Source: Bacillota bacterium (GTDB taxonomy: Bacteria > Bacillota > Clostridia > Lachnospirales > Lachnospiraceae). From it: DNA of 64,000 nucleotides. The stretch is from NCBI GenBank assembly GCA_023423045.1, contig JAFAGA010000019.1, positions 1 through 64,000 of the forward strand. The letters are read 5' to 3'. This document shows, in pieces, positions 34,088 to 43,723 of the stretch. The translations under genes were made by a program, and so were the position numbers. The notes beneath the pieces are model-generated. The model saw nothing but the letters and a program-made list of their open reading frames with translations, did not search any database and had not been told where the DNA came from. Each line of letters starts with the position of its first letter. Positions within the stretch are counted from its first letter, which is position 1.

Positions 34088-35505
34088 TGATTAAATTTGG
34101 TACCGGTGGTTGGCGAGCGATCATTGGAGAGGAATTTACCAAGGCGAACATACAAAGGCTGTCGAGAGCTCTTGCCAAAAAAATGAAGGATGAAGGTATG
34201 GCCGACAAGGGCATCGTATTAGGCTATGACCGCCGGTTCTTATCCAAGGAGGCCATGCAATGGGCGGCGCTTGTATTTGCCTCGGAGGGGATTACTGCCT
34301 ATCTCATCAATCGTTCCTCACCGACGCCTCTGATCATGTATTATGTGATGAAGCATGAATTTCCCTATGGGATGATGATTACTGCAAGTCACAATCCTGC
34401 CGTTTACAACGGAATCAAGATCTTTACCTATGGGGGCAGGGATGCTGATGAATTCCAGACCCAGGAGATTGAAAATTATATCAGGGATGTGGGAGAGGAT
34501 GAGGAGGCAGACCTGGATTATGAGAAGGCAAAGGAGTCCGGTCTGATCTATGAAATTAATCCGTTGAATGAATACATCGATAATATTATCAGTACGGTTG
34601 ATATGCAGGCGATCCGTGAGAGCGGCCTCCGCATTGCTCTGGATCCGATGTACGGTGTAAGCGAGACCTCCTTAAGAACCATTTTACTGACAGCAAGATG
34701 TGATGTTTCTATTATACATGACCGGCACGATACCTTGTTTGGCGGCAAGCTTCCCTCCCCTTCGGCAGCGACCCTGAGAAGCCTCCAAAATTATGTGATA
34801 GATCATCACTGTGATCTTGGTATAGCCACAGACGGCGATGCCGACCGCATCGGTGTCATTGATGACAACGGACGTTTTTTGCATCCCAACGATATTTTGG
34901 TAATTCTATATTACTACCTTGTAAAGTACAAGGGTTGGAAAGGTCCCGCCGTGCGTAATATTGCGACAACCCATCTGCTGGATAAGGTGGCGGAAAGTTT
35001 CGGTGAAAAATGCTATGAAGTACCGGTAGGCTTTAAGCATATCTCCTCCAAGATGAATGAAACGGATGCGGTCATTGGAGGAGAATCCTCCGGCGGCCTG
35101 ACCGTGCGCGGCCATATCAAAGGTAAGGACGGCGTTTATGCCGCCGCCCTGTTGGTTGAGATGATTGCCATCGTAGGAAAAAAACTGTCCCAGATTGTTC
35201 AGGATATCTATGAGGAATTTGGCTGTACCTATATGGAGGAACGGGATTACCGTTTTGATTTACAGAAGAAGGAGGAGATTCAGCAGATGCTTCTGGTGGA
35301 TAAGCTTCTGCCGGAGATACCGTTGGAAATCGAGAAAATTTCTTATCTGGACGGCTGCAAGCTGTATTTCCAAAACGGAGGCTGGATCGGGATCCGCTTC
35401 TCCGGTACGGAACCACTTCTTCGCATTTTCTGTGAGATGCCGATGGAAGGCCAGGAGAAGATGATATGCAGAATATTCGAAACCTTTATGGGGTTGGACA
35501 TTTAG
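34087..35505 (+). CDS. Phosphohexomutase, phosphoglucomutase/phosphoglucosamine mutase family
   Basis: A 472-residue alpha-D-phosphohexomutase. Visible motifs are the phosphoserine loop TASHNP (Ser101), the metal loop DGDADRIG, the sugar-specificity loop GGESSGG, and the phosphate-binding RFSGTEP near the C terminus. Translational coupling to ChbP suggests it turns GlcNAc-1-phosphate into GlcNAc-6-phosphate, but glucose-1-phosphate is also possible from the family. FGTGGWRAIIGEEFT at the N terminus is common to the phosphoglucomutase-like branch. Confidence 0.85.
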   Translation: MIKFGTGGWRAIIGEEFTKANIQRLSRALAKKMKDEGMADKGIVLGYDRRFLSKEAMQWAALVFASEGITAYLINRSSPTPLIMYYVMKHEFPYGMMITASHNPAVYNGIKIFTYGGRDADEFQTQEIENYIRDVGEDEEADLDYEKAKESGLIYEINPLNEYIDNIISTVDMQAIRESGLRIALDPMYGVSETSLRTILLTARCDVSIIHDRHDTLFGGKLPSPSAATLRSLQNYVIDHHCDLGIATDGDADRIGVIDDNGRFLHPNDILVILYYYLVKYKGWKGPAVRNIATTHLLDKVAESFGEKCYEVPVGFKHISSKMNETDAVIGGESSGGLTVRGHIKGKDGVYAAALLVEMIAIVGKKLSQIVQDIYEEFGCTYMEERDYRFDLQKKEEIQQMLLVDKLLPEIPLEIEKISYLDGCKLYFQNGGWIGIRFSGTEPLLRIFCEMPMEGQEKMICRIFETFMGLDI

Positions 35506-35592
35506 GAAAAATATGTTATAATGTTGCTGGACATTATAATGGCGCCGAACGCAGTGAGCGCACAAGAGAATTGATATTATAGTCACTGACAT

Positions 35593-35620
35593 AGGGGTTA
35601 TCCGTTGGGTAGCCCCTTTT
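35593..35620 (+). terminator. Terminator after the mutase gene
   Basis: Arms AGGGGTTA and TAGCCCCT (one G-T pair) followed by TTTT. The following 140 bases up to the kinase gene hold no gene. Confidence 0.6.
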
Positions 35621-35757
35621 AGATATAATGAAATGCTGCGCTTTATCAGATCATGAATGAAAAGCACATTTATGATCTCCAGCTCCGATCGTATGCTTCG
35701 AGCAAGCTTGATCATGCTCACTACGCTTTATCATATCAATAATTGGGGGGATGGGCG

Positions 35758-37605
35758 ATGAAAAGGATCTTTTCATTAAGAAGAACATTGCTGCTGCTGG
35801 TAGTTATCCTGTGGATGGTTCCGATCACAATCATCTATTTTTTCATGACAATGTCTTATAGGAATGACATTATCGGTAAGACAAAGGATTTGATGGAGGA
35901 AGGCCTTAAGAATTTTACCTATTTCAACGCACAGCGAATTGATGAGGCGATTGATATTTCAAAGAAAACCTCTTATGAGCAGGTGATTGAAAAAGCATGG
36001 AGGGAATACAGCGCCGGCGGAGTAACAAAGTCGGAGCTGTACCGTCAGATTACAGGTAATCTCACCAGCAAATTCTATAATGACAACCGTTTTGAGATTG
36101 CTGTGTTCTATCTGAGCGAGGAGCCCGATAAAATCTATTATACCAAACAGAAGGAAAACAATTATATCGATATTTACCGTGAGAGGGTGGAGCAAGAGGC
36201 CTGGGCCATCACGCAGCAGGATACAACGGATGCGCATGTACGAGTAATTGACGGAAGAATCTATATCATCCGTAATCTCTACACTACCAAAAATTATACC
36301 AAGTTCGGAACCCTGGTCCTGGAGTTAAACAAAAACAAGCTGATTGATGGAATCTATCTGAATGAGGATTATGAGCTGGCCTTCTACATCAATGATACCA
36401 ACTCCATGATCACCTACGATTTCCGGCTGGATAAGGAAAACCACACGGGGATTGTAGAGAAGCTCAAGGCCCGGTATTCCGTTGAAAGTAACCGTAAAAT
36501 TACGGAGGAGCATGACGGGCCCTATACCGGTATGATTTACCAGCAAAAATATGATGATTTTCATTTCGGAGCAATCCTTATTGTGAATGAAGACCTGATA
36601 TTCTCAGAGTTACAGGAGCTGTACCGGATTATGTTCCTGATCATGATGATTATCATCCCTATCTTTATTTATATGATATATTTTATCTCACACCATATTA
36701 CCAAGCCCATGAGCGTTATGGTAGATGCGGCAAGGAGCCTGGAAAAGGGAGGTATCGGTATGCAGGTGGAAGGAAAGCCCATGCCGAATACGGAATTTGA
36801 AGTTCTGAAATCTTCCTTTAATAAAATGTCATCTGAGATAAAATATCTTTTTGATTATGCCTACAGTGAGAAGCTGGCCAGAAAGGATGCCAAGATTATT
36901 GCCCTGCAATCCCAGATTAATCCTCATTTTTTGAATAACACATTGGAAATGATGAACTGGCAGGCAAGAATGGCGGGCGATATGACCGTATCAAAGATGA
37001 TTGAGGCGCTGGGGACCCTGTTAAATCATAGCATGGACCGATCCAATAAAAAGATGATCAGCCTGGTGGAGGAACTTCGCTGTGTGGATGCCTATTGCTA
37101 TATTATCTCCATGCGCTTTGGCAAACGGCTGAAAATCGAAAAAGAGGTCGATACGGAGCTGCTCCATCTGGAAGTTCCCCAGTTGATTCTGCAGCCGCTG
37201 ATCGAGAACGCGGTGGTACATGGGGTTGAGACAGTAAAGAACGGCACGATCTGGATCAAGGTATTCAAAGAGGAGAATAACGGGATCCTGCAGATTATCA
37301 ATACCGGAAAGAGGATGTCCGAGGAAGATATTGTGCGTGTGAAGAATATCCTGGAAGGAAAATATGAGCAGCAGGCCGGCAAGGAAAGCAGCCATGATAA
37401 AAAACATAGCGGAAGGCATGAGGCGCTGGGAATTCATAATGTAAATGAGCGTATTAAGCTGATCTACGGTGAGGAATACGGATTGACCATCGGACCGCTG
37501 CCAGGAGGAGAAACAGCCTCTACCATAACCCTTCCCCTGGAGTATGATCCGAATAAGGTTAAGCTGAATAAACCAAGCCTTTTATGGAATAAATCCGATT
37601 CTTAG
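35758..37605 (+). CDS. Sensor histidine kinase, YesM/LytS type
   Basis: Membrane sensor kinase of 615 residues. Two membrane segments (about 14-33 and 290-313) bracket a large extracytoplasmic sensor domain. A HAMP domain follows, then the his-kinase domain with the phospho-acceptor His390 in QSQINPHFLNNTLE, and an HATPase with LILQPLIENAVVHG. This type regulates sugar uptake in Firmicutes. The partner regulator lies two genes downstream, with a solute-binding protein between them. The start at 35758 is preceded by GGGGGGATGG; a TTG 15 bases earlier is less likely. Confidence 0.9.
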   Translation: MKRIFSLRRTLLLLVVILWMVPITIIYFFMTMSYRNDIIGKTKDLMEEGLKNFTYFNAQRIDEAIDISKKTSYEQVIEKAWREYSAGGVTKSELYRQITGNLTSKFYNDNRFEIAVFYLSEEPDKIYYTKQKENNYIDIYRERVEQEAWAITQQDTTDAHVRVIDGRIYIIRNLYTTKNYTKFGTLVLELNKNKLIDGIYLNEDYELAFYINDTNSMITYDFRLDKENHTGIVEKLKARYSVESNRKITEEHDGPYTGMIYQQKYDDFHFGAILIVNEDLIFSELQELYRIMFLIMMIIIPIFIYMIYFISHHITKPMSVMVDAARSLEKGGIGMQVEGKPMPNTEFEVLKSSFNKMSSEIKYLFDYAYSEKLARKDAKIIALQSQINPHFLNNTLEMMNWQARMAGDMTVSKMIEALGTLLNHSMDRSNKKMISLVEELRCVDAYCYIISMRFGKRLKIEKEVDTELLHLEVPQLILQPLIENAVVHGVETVKNGTIWIKVFKEENNGILQIINTGKRMSEEDIVRVKNILEGKYEQQAGKESSHDKKHSGRHEALGIHNVNERIKLIYGEEYGLTIGPLPGGETASTITLPLEYDPNKVKLNKPSLLWNKSDS

Positions 37606-37806
37606 TGAATAGTAACAAGAAGAGAGTCTGATTTATGGGACAGGATAGCAAGAAGAAACAAAAAAAATCAATTTTAGCCAAGGATTAATTGGAAATTTAT
37701 TGTTATAATATTCTTATACTATGGGGGCTTATGACCTTTGGAAGCAGTGCGGTTTAATGCATAACCAAATTGTAATACAAGATCATATGATTTAGGAGGA
37801 TGAGGT

Positions 37807-39120
37807 ATGAGAAAAATGAGAAAAGCAGTAGTGATCCTTTCCGTTTTGATGCTTGTCCTATCAGCGCTGATCGCCTGCCAGGCAAAGAAGCAGACAGAAG
37901 GGATGTGGGGAACTCTGGATGAGCCCGGGGAGTCGATGCAAAACCCGATTACAATAACCACGGCGTCCATGTATGGGGGGACCGATGCCAACGCCGGAAA
38001 ATACCAGGCAATTAACGAACAGTTCATAGCTGATTATCCCTACATAACCATCGAAGATGATTCACAATCTGCAGATCAGGACTGGAAGACGAAGATCGCC
38101 GCTGATTTTGCAGTTGGCAATGAACCGGATGTAATTCAGTATTTTACTGATTCCAATGCCAGCGATGTCCTGGCCGCAAATAAATTTGTTACGATTGAGG
38201 AAATCAGGAAGGTATATCCGGACTATGCGGCAGATATCCTTGACAGCGCGCTGGAATTCGCCTCCAATCCCGATGGAGTTCAAAGGGCAGTGCCGACTAC
38301 CGGCTATTGGGAGGGTTTGTTCTGCAATAAGGAATTATTTGATCAATATCATCTGGAGTTGCCAACAGATTGGGAGAAGCTGGAGATCGCAATCGATACC
38401 TTTCGGGCAAAGGGAATCATACCCATCGCTGTCTCGCTTAACAATGTGCCTCATTATTGGATTGAATTTTTGATGCTGTCCGCAGCAGGACCCGAGAGTT
38501 ATACCGTCATTCCCAAGACCGCTCCCGAGGATTGGTGCAGAGGTCTTGAGATGTTTCGCACCCTGAGAGATATGGGGGCGTTTCCCGAGGATGCGGATAC
38601 CATTGACAATGATTATGCCGGAGAGCTGTTTAAGAGGAAGAAGGCTGCCATGCAGATGGAGGGCTCCTGGTATTCCGGAGGAATCCCGGATCAGAAGAAT
38701 ACGGTAGTAATTGCACCTCCGGCAATTCCCGGCGGAAAGGCCCAGCCCGGAAGCATGGTCGGCGGCATATCCTCCGGATTTTATATCACCAGAAAAGCGT
38801 GGGAAGATCCCGATAAAAGGGATGCTGCGGTGAAATTTGTGATGGCACACACCAAAGCGGCATCAATCGCCCTTTATTGGGGAGGCAACGGTCAGCCAGC
38901 CGCCAGGGTGGAGCCGCCCCTGGAGCTGACACCCCTGGGAATCTCCGGTCTCAGCTATGCCAATTCCGCAACCAGTACTTCCTCACCGACGGATTCCCGT
39001 ATTACTCAGGAGGCATATAACACCCTGGTGGCAGGTATTGTTGATGTATCGACGGGAGAAAAATCGGCACAGGATTTATTAAATGAAGTACTGGAAATTA
39101 ATGCAAAAGAATATGATTAA
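37807..39120 (+). CDS. Extracellular solute-binding lipoprotein (ABC sugar family)
   Basis: A 437-residue lipoprotein with signal peptide and lipobox LSALIAC (Cys24). It has the type 1 sugar-binding fold: FAVGNEPDVIQYF, TTGYWEGLFCNKELFD, AAMQMEGSWYSGGI, and a C-terminal helical region. AGGAGGATGAGGT precedes the ATG. It lies between histidine kinase and response regulator, and no permease or ATPase gene is present anywhere in the window. It may deliver chitobiose to a transporter encoded elsewhere, or act as the ligand-binding partner of the kinase. Confidence 0.9.
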   Translation: MRKMRKAVVILSVLMLVLSALIACQAKKQTEGMWGTLDEPGESMQNPITITTASMYGGTDANAGKYQAINEQFIADYPYITIEDDSQSADQDWKTKIAADFAVGNEPDVIQYFTDSNASDVLAANKFVTIEEIRKVYPDYAADILDSALEFASNPDGVQRAVPTTGYWEGLFCNKELFDQYHLELPTDWEKLEIAIDTFRAKGIIPIAVSLNNVPHYWIEFLMLSAAGPESYTVIPKTAPEDWCRGLEMFRTLRDMGAFPEDADTIDNDYAGELFKRKKAAMQMEGSWYSGGIPDQKNTVVIAPPAIPGGKAQPGSMVGGISSGFYITRKAWEDPDKRDAAVKFVMAHTKAASIALYWGGNGQPAARVEPPLELTPLGISGLSYANSATSTSSPTDSRITQEAYNTLVAGIVDVSTGEKSAQDLLNEVLEINAKEYD

Positions 39121-39202
39121 ATATTTGACAGCAGGTACTATAAAAGGATAAGATTGATATAGGAAGAAAGCGCCGTACCTGAACGGCAGAACGGAGATAT
39201 CA

Positions 39203-39985
39203 ATGTATAAAGTAGCAATTATTGATGACGAACCGATTATTGTGGAAGGAATCTCCCGGATGATCAAATGGGACCAGTATTCCTGTAAAATTGCAGCCAC
39301 CGCCAATGATGGGATTGAAGGTGCGCAAATCATCCGGAAATACCGGCCGAACATCATTATAACGGATATTTCCATGCCGGATATGGATGGTCTATCTATG
39401 ATCGCAGGTTTAAAATCGGAATTTCCCAATATGGAGATAAGCATTCTTACCGGTTACCGTAAATTTGAATATGCCCAGAAGGCAATCCGGCTGGGAGTGA
39501 CTCGTTTCCTTCTTAAACCCTCGAATATGGAGGAGTTGGAGGAGGCTATTTCTTCCATGGTGAACAATCTGAAGGAGAAGCATATCCAGGCGGAGGAAGA
39601 GGAAGCTGCTGAGGAAGAGCGCTATGATAACGAGGCCAGTAATTTTATTGTAAATAATGCCATGAAATATATTGAGCAGAATTATCCCCATAAGATAACC
39701 CTATCCGAGGTGGCGGAGAAAACCTATGTGAGCCAGTGGCATTTGAGTAAGCTGCTCAACCGCAATCTGGGCCAGAATTTTTCGGAAATTCTTAATAATG
39801 TCAGGATCAGGGAAGCGCAGAAACTTCTTCGAGATCCCTCCCTTCGTATCGGAGATATTGCAGAAAGGGTGGGATTTGTGGATATGGCGCATTTTTCCCG
39901 GGTGTTCAAGAAGAATGTCGGTATCTCCGCAAATGAGTACCGGAACACCATATCGCAGAAGAACATAGACTCCCCTGTTTTCTGA
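39203..39985 (+). CDS. Response regulator with AraC-type DNA-binding domain (YesN type)
   Basis: A 260-residue regulator. The receiver domain (about 1-120) has the acidic pair Asp8/Asp9, the phosphorylation site Asp55 in ITDISMPDMDG and Lys105 in LLKPS. A charged linker (about 128-142) leads to two helix-turn-helix motifs of the AraC family (about 155-255), with IGDIAERVGFVDMAHFSRVFKKNVG. It is the expected partner of the kinase at 35758 and probably activates the chitobiose locus, the binding-protein gene, or a transporter elsewhere. No strong ribosome-binding site is seen; CGGAGAT is closest. Confidence 0.9.
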   Translation: MYKVAIIDDEPIIVEGISRMIKWDQYSCKIAATANDGIEGAQIIRKYRPNIIITDISMPDMDGLSMIAGLKSEFPNMEISILTGYRKFEYAQKAIRLGVTRFLLKPSNMEELEEAISSMVNNLKEKHIQAEEEEAAEEERYDNEASNFIVNNAMKYIEQNYPHKITLSEVAEKTYVSQWHLSKLLNRNLGQNFSEILNNVRIREAQKLLRDPSLRIGDIAERVGFVDMAHFSRVFKKNVGISANEYRNTISQKNIDSPVF

Positions 39986-40080
39986 AGGTGGCAGTCCGGC
40001 TTGCAATGTCATTAAGTCAAGTCTGTGGTATTGAAATATAACTTGAGATATTTCCGGGAATATATTATGATAGATGGTGT

Positions 40081-40110
40081 TTTACTGGTTCTCTGACACA
40101 GATTTATAAT
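40081..40110 (+). promoter_or_regulatory. Candidate promoter of folD
   Basis: -35 TTTACT (40081-40086), an 18-base spacer and a perfect -10 TATAAT (40105-40110), about 20 bases before the start codon. Confidence 0.5.
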
Positions 40111-40131
40111 ACTATAGTGGGAGTGGTGATT

Positions 40132-40971
40132 ATGACATCCGTTATTGACGGTAAGAAGATATCGGTAGAAATTAAGGATGAGCTTAAGCTCAAGGTGGAA
40201 AAATTGGCACAGGAAGGCATCCGGGTTACCCTTGCAGTGATACAGGTCGGGAAGGATCCTGCCTCCACCGTATATGTCGGCAACAAGAAAAAAGCATGTG
40301 AGTATATCGGCATTCGTTCTTTGGCCTATGAACTGGAAGAAAGCATCAGCCAGGAGGAATTGCTGGAGCTGATTCACAAGCTGAATTCGGACCCCGAAGT
40401 CAACGGAATTCTGGTTCAGCTTCCGCTGCCTTCCCATATGAATGAGGAGCTGGTGATAGAAGCTATTTCCCCGCAAAAGGATGTGGATGGCTTTCATCCC
40501 CAGAGTGTAGGGGCTCTAAGCATCGGGAAAAAGGGCTTTGTCTCCTGCACGCCTGCCGGTATCATCCAATTATTAAAACGCTCCGGAATCACGCTGGAGG
40601 GCAGGGAATGTGTTATCCTGGGAAGAAGCAACATTGTGGGCAAACCGATGGCCATGCTGATGCTTCGGGAGAATGCCACCGTAACAATATGCCATTCCAG
40701 GACAAAGAATCTGAAAGAGGTAGCAAAGCGCGCGGATATCCTGATTGTTGCCATCGGTAAACCGAAGTTTGTTACGAAAGATTATGTCAAAGAGGGGGCC
40801 GTAGTCATTGATGTTGGAATCCACAGGGATGAAAACAACAAATTATGCGGCGATGTGGATTTCGCCGATGTGGAGGACTATGTATCGGCAATCACCCCGG
40901 TGCCCGGAGGAGTTGGTCCGATGACCATTGCAATGCTTATGAATAATTGCGTGGAAGCCGCCAGTAATTAG
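40132..40971 (+). CDS. folD: Methylenetetrahydrofolate dehydrogenase/cyclohydrolase
   Basis: Bifunctional one-carbon enzyme that interconverts 5,10-methylene-, methenyl- and 10-formyl-tetrahydrofolate. The 279 residues contain the active-site lysine in the YVGNKKKACEYIGI helix, VQLPLP, the PQKDVDGFHP segment, the NADP site GRSNIVGKPMA, and the C-terminal TPVPGGVGPMT. The ATG at 40132 has a GGAGTGGTGAT site directly upstream; a GTG 15 bases earlier is possible. A hypothetical gene follows after 42 bases. Confidence 0.95.
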   Translation: MTSVIDGKKISVEIKDELKLKVEKLAQEGIRVTLAVIQVGKDPASTVYVGNKKKACEYIGIRSLAYELEESISQEELLELIHKLNSDPEVNGILVQLPLPSHMNEELVIEAISPQKDVDGFHPQSVGALSIGKKGFVSCTPAGIIQLLKRSGITLEGRECVILGRSNIVGKPMAMLMLRENATVTICHSRTKNLKEVAKRADILIVAIGKPKFVTKDYVKEGAVVIDVGIHRDENNKLCGDVDFADVEDYVSAITPVPGGVGPMTIAMLMNNCVEAASN

Positions 40972-41013
40972 CTTGCAGTATCGTTTGTGTATTGTACCGA
41001 AATGGAGTTTGAA

Positions 41014-41622
41014 ATGAAAATGGAACAGAGATTGATCTATTCAGATACAGAATATCATATCTTGGCAGCCGAGCAGGAATTTATTGTACATCCGGTTGCC
41101 TTTGGTTACCTGCCCTGTAATGCTGCTTCCCTGCAGTGTGCCTGTAATTGCCTCTATCAGGTGGAGGATTATAAGCTGTTTCTGGAGAGCCTGGAGCTGG
41201 GAAGCTGCGAGGCACTCAATCTGGGCGGTGTCCGGATGGAGGTCCATGCGCAGCAGCATAAATTTTCCGATTTGCCGGTATCCTATAACGGTGCCGTTTT
41301 AATCGGGACTAATCTAGTCAGGGAATATTATCTTGACAGCCAGGCACCGGCCTATTTTTCTTATCAGAAGGTCATTGAGATACTATTTGATCAGGGGGTG
41401 CTGATTACCACCATTGATCAGAGCAGGGCAATGCTTCGTATTCGCAGGAATATAGAGTTGGGACTTCGCAGCCTGACTAAGAAACGGGACATCCGATGCA
41501 TTAACCGTTTTATGAACTCTGCCCTGGTAGGGGATTACAAGCCCTTCCGTTTTAATTACACCCGGATGAAATATATAAAAGAAATGAAAAAGGAATATTC
41601 CCAATCGGAGCTTGCAGAATAA
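41014..41622 (+). CDS. Protein of unknown function between folD and rimO
   Basis: A 202-residue soluble-looking protein with no signal peptide or membrane segment. It has a cysteine cluster near residues 35-45 (LPCNAASLQCACNCLYQ), a central IGTNLVREYYLDSQAP segment and a basic C-terminal tail (about 145-195). I recognise no family. The ATG at 41014 has GGAG 6 bases upstream; two earlier in-frame starts lack such a site. It probably shares a transcript with folD and rimO. Confidence 0.65.
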   Translation: MKMEQRLIYSDTEYHILAAEQEFIVHPVAFGYLPCNAASLQCACNCLYQVEDYKLFLESLELGSCEALNLGGVRMEVHAQQHKFSDLPVSYNGAVLIGTNLVREYYLDSQAPAYFSYQKVIEILFDQGVLITTIDQSRAMLRIRRNIELGLRSLTKKRDIRCINRFMNSALVGDYKPFRFNYTRMKYIKEMKKEYSQSELAE

Positions 41623-41717
41623 AACAGTTTCTTTTTTTAGAGAAAGCTGTTACAATGTTTGTTGAACTTCTGAAATCCGAGGGGTTTCATGGGGAATTAA
41701 TTAAGTACGGAGGAAGA

Positions 41718-43073
41718 ATGAATATTTATTTTATATCACTGGGTTGTGATAAGAACCTGGTAGACAGTGAAAATATGCTGGGTATCCTTAATGAGAACGG
41801 ATACCGGATTACGAGTGATGAACAGGAGGCGGATGTGATTATCGTCAATACCTGCTGCTTCATTCACGATGCAAAGGAAGAGAGCATTACTACCATTTTA
41901 GAAATGGCTGAATATAAAAAAACCGGTTCTTTGAAGGCTCTTATTGTTACCGGCTGCCTTGCCGAGCGCTACAAGGATGAGATCCTCAAGGAAATACCCG
42001 AGGTGGATGCATTGCTGGGAACCTCCAGCTTTGCTAAAATTGTGGAGGTGCTGAAGGAGATTACGGACGGCGGGCAGCATACTCATTTTGAGTCCCTGGA
42101 GGTTCTGCCAAAAAGCAGCGGAAAACGTATGCTTACCTCAGGAAGCTATTTTGCCTATCTTAAAATCGCCGAAGGCTGCGACAAACATTGTACTTATTGT
42201 ATTATTCCGCAGGTGCGCGGGAATTACCGCAGCGTACCCATGGAGGAGCTGTTGCAGGAGGCAGAGTATCTTGCCGGTCAGGGAGTGAAGGAATTGATTC
42301 TGGTGGCCCAGGAGACCACTCTGTATGGGAAGGACCTTTATGAAGAGGTCAAAATATCGGCCCTGCTCCATGAACTGTGCAAAGTATCCGGGATAGAGTG
42401 GATCCGTATTCTCTACTGCTATCCGGAGGAGATCACAGACGAATTGATTGAAGCGATGAAACAGGAGCCTAAGATCTGCCGTTATCTGGATATCCCCATT
42501 CAGCATGCTTCTGACCGTATCTTAAAGCTTATGGGACGCAGGACAAACAAAGAGGATCTGAAAAGAATTATCGGGAAGCTTCGCAGCAACTTGCCTGACA
42601 TTGTATTGAGAACCACTTTAATTACCGGCTTCCCCACGGAGACTCAGGAAGAGCATGAAGAGCTGCTGGAATTTGTCAGGGAGATGCGATTTGAGCGGTT
42701 GGGCGTGTTTACCTATTCCAAGGAAGACAATACTCCTGCCGCTAAGCTGAAACCCCAGATTCTGGCCAAAGTAAAAAAGCAGAGGCTGAAGGAAATTATG
42801 AAGCTTCAGCAAAGCATAGTATTTCAGCGGACAGAGAACTTGATCGGCCGTACCTATGATGTTCTGATCGAAGGCAGAATTGCCGACGAAGAACAGGTGT
42901 ATATTGGCCGTACCTATATGGATGCTCCCCAGGTGGACGGCTTTTTGTTTTTGAACTCAGAAACAGAGTTGATCTCCGGCGATATTGTTAAGGTGGAGGT
43001 AACAGGAGCCAAGGGCTATGATCTGGTAGGCGAATTGGCGGAAGGGAGACAGGAACGTGAATCTACCAAATAA
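41718..43073 (+). CDS. rimO: Ribosomal protein S12 methylthiotransferase
   Basis: RimO is a radical-SAM enzyme that adds a methylthio group to the conserved aspartate of ribosomal protein S12. The 451-residue product has the N-terminal UPF0004 domain with auxiliary-cluster cysteines (SLGCDKN, NTCCFI, VTGCLAE), the radical-SAM cysteines Cys154, Cys158 and Cys161 in EGCDKHCTYC, and a C-terminal TRAM domain. The SLGCDKNLVDSE start distinguishes RimO from MiaB. The ATG at 41718 has GGAGGA 6 bases upstream; a longer frame opens 63 bases earlier. pgsA starts within its last 17 bases. Confidence 0.95.
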   Translation: MNIYFISLGCDKNLVDSENMLGILNENGYRITSDEQEADVIIVNTCCFIHDAKEESITTILEMAEYKKTGSLKALIVTGCLAERYKDEILKEIPEVDALLGTSSFAKIVEVLKEITDGGQHTHFESLEVLPKSSGKRMLTSGSYFAYLKIAEGCDKHCTYCIIPQVRGNYRSVPMEELLQEAEYLAGQGVKELILVAQETTLYGKDLYEEVKISALLHELCKVSGIEWIRILYCYPEEITDELIEAMKQEPKICRYLDIPIQHASDRILKLMGRRTNKEDLKRIIGKLRSNLPDIVLRTTLITGFPTETQEEHEELLEFVREMRFERLGVFTYSKEDNTPAAKLKPQILAKVKKQRLKEIMKLQQSIVFQRTENLIGRTYDVLIEGRIADEEQVYIGRTYMDAPQVDGFLFLNSETELISGDIVKVEVTGAKGYDLVGELAEGRQERESTK

Positions 43074-43596
43074 AATTACGCTGTTCAGAGTTTGCATGAT
43101 ACCGATATTTGTTGCATTTATGATGATACCTGGCATTCCCGGCGGCAGATACGCTGCGGCAGGAGTTTTTATTATTGCCGCCCTATCCGATATGCTGGAT
43201 GGTTATCTTGCCAGGAAGAATAATCTGGTAACGAATTTTGGCAAGTTCATGGATCCTCTGGCGGATAAGCTTCTGGTATCCAGCGCTTTGATCTGTCTGG
43301 TGGAATTGGGCCTGCTGCCGGCCTGGATTGTAATCATTATCATCGCAAGGGAATTTATTATCAGCGGCTTCCGGCTGGTCGCTTCCGACAGCGGAATTGT
43401 CATTGCGGCAAGCTGGTGGGGGAAGATTAAAACTGTGGTGCAGATGGTGATGAGCATTATGTTGATCATCAATCTGGATATAGCATTCATTAATTTCCTG
43501 GAGCAGGCTGCAATCTATCTTGCTGCGGCTCTGACCGTAATATCCCTGGTGGATTATATGCTCAAGAATAAAAAGGTACTTACTGAAAAACACTAA
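43057..43596 (+). CDS. pgsA: CDP-diacylglycerol--glycerol-3-phosphate 3-phosphatidyltransferase
   Basis: Membrane enzyme making phosphatidylglycerophosphate for acidic phospholipids. The 179 residues contain about five hydrophobic segments and the CDP-alcohol phosphotransferase motif DG..AR........G...D...D, seen from Asp48 in MLDGYLAR to MDPLADK. It uses a GTG start that overlaps rimO by 17 bases, the usual tight coupling of this gene pair in clostridia. Confidence 0.94.
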   Translation: MNLPNKITLFRVCMIPIFVAFMMIPGIPGGRYAAAGVFIIAALSDMLDGYLARKNNLVTNFGKFMDPLADKLLVSSALICLVELGLLPAWIVIIIIAREFIISGFRLVASDSGIVIAASWWGKIKTVVQMVMSIMLIINLDIAFINFLEQAAIYLAAALTVISLVDYMLKNKKVLTEKH

Positions 43597-43723
43597 AATA
43601 TTGTTAGCAATAGTTCAGATGTTATTGGACACTGCCTCGTCACCGGATATCAATACCGGAGATGGGATAGTGTCCTTTCAAAATAAAGAGGATAAACGCT
43701 TCAATGTTAGGGAGGTTACGGAT

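Noticed and set aside
37635..37685. 17-codon lysine-rich frame between kinase and binding-protein genes
   Set aside because: Too short, no clear ribosome-binding site, composition typical of AT-rich chance frames.
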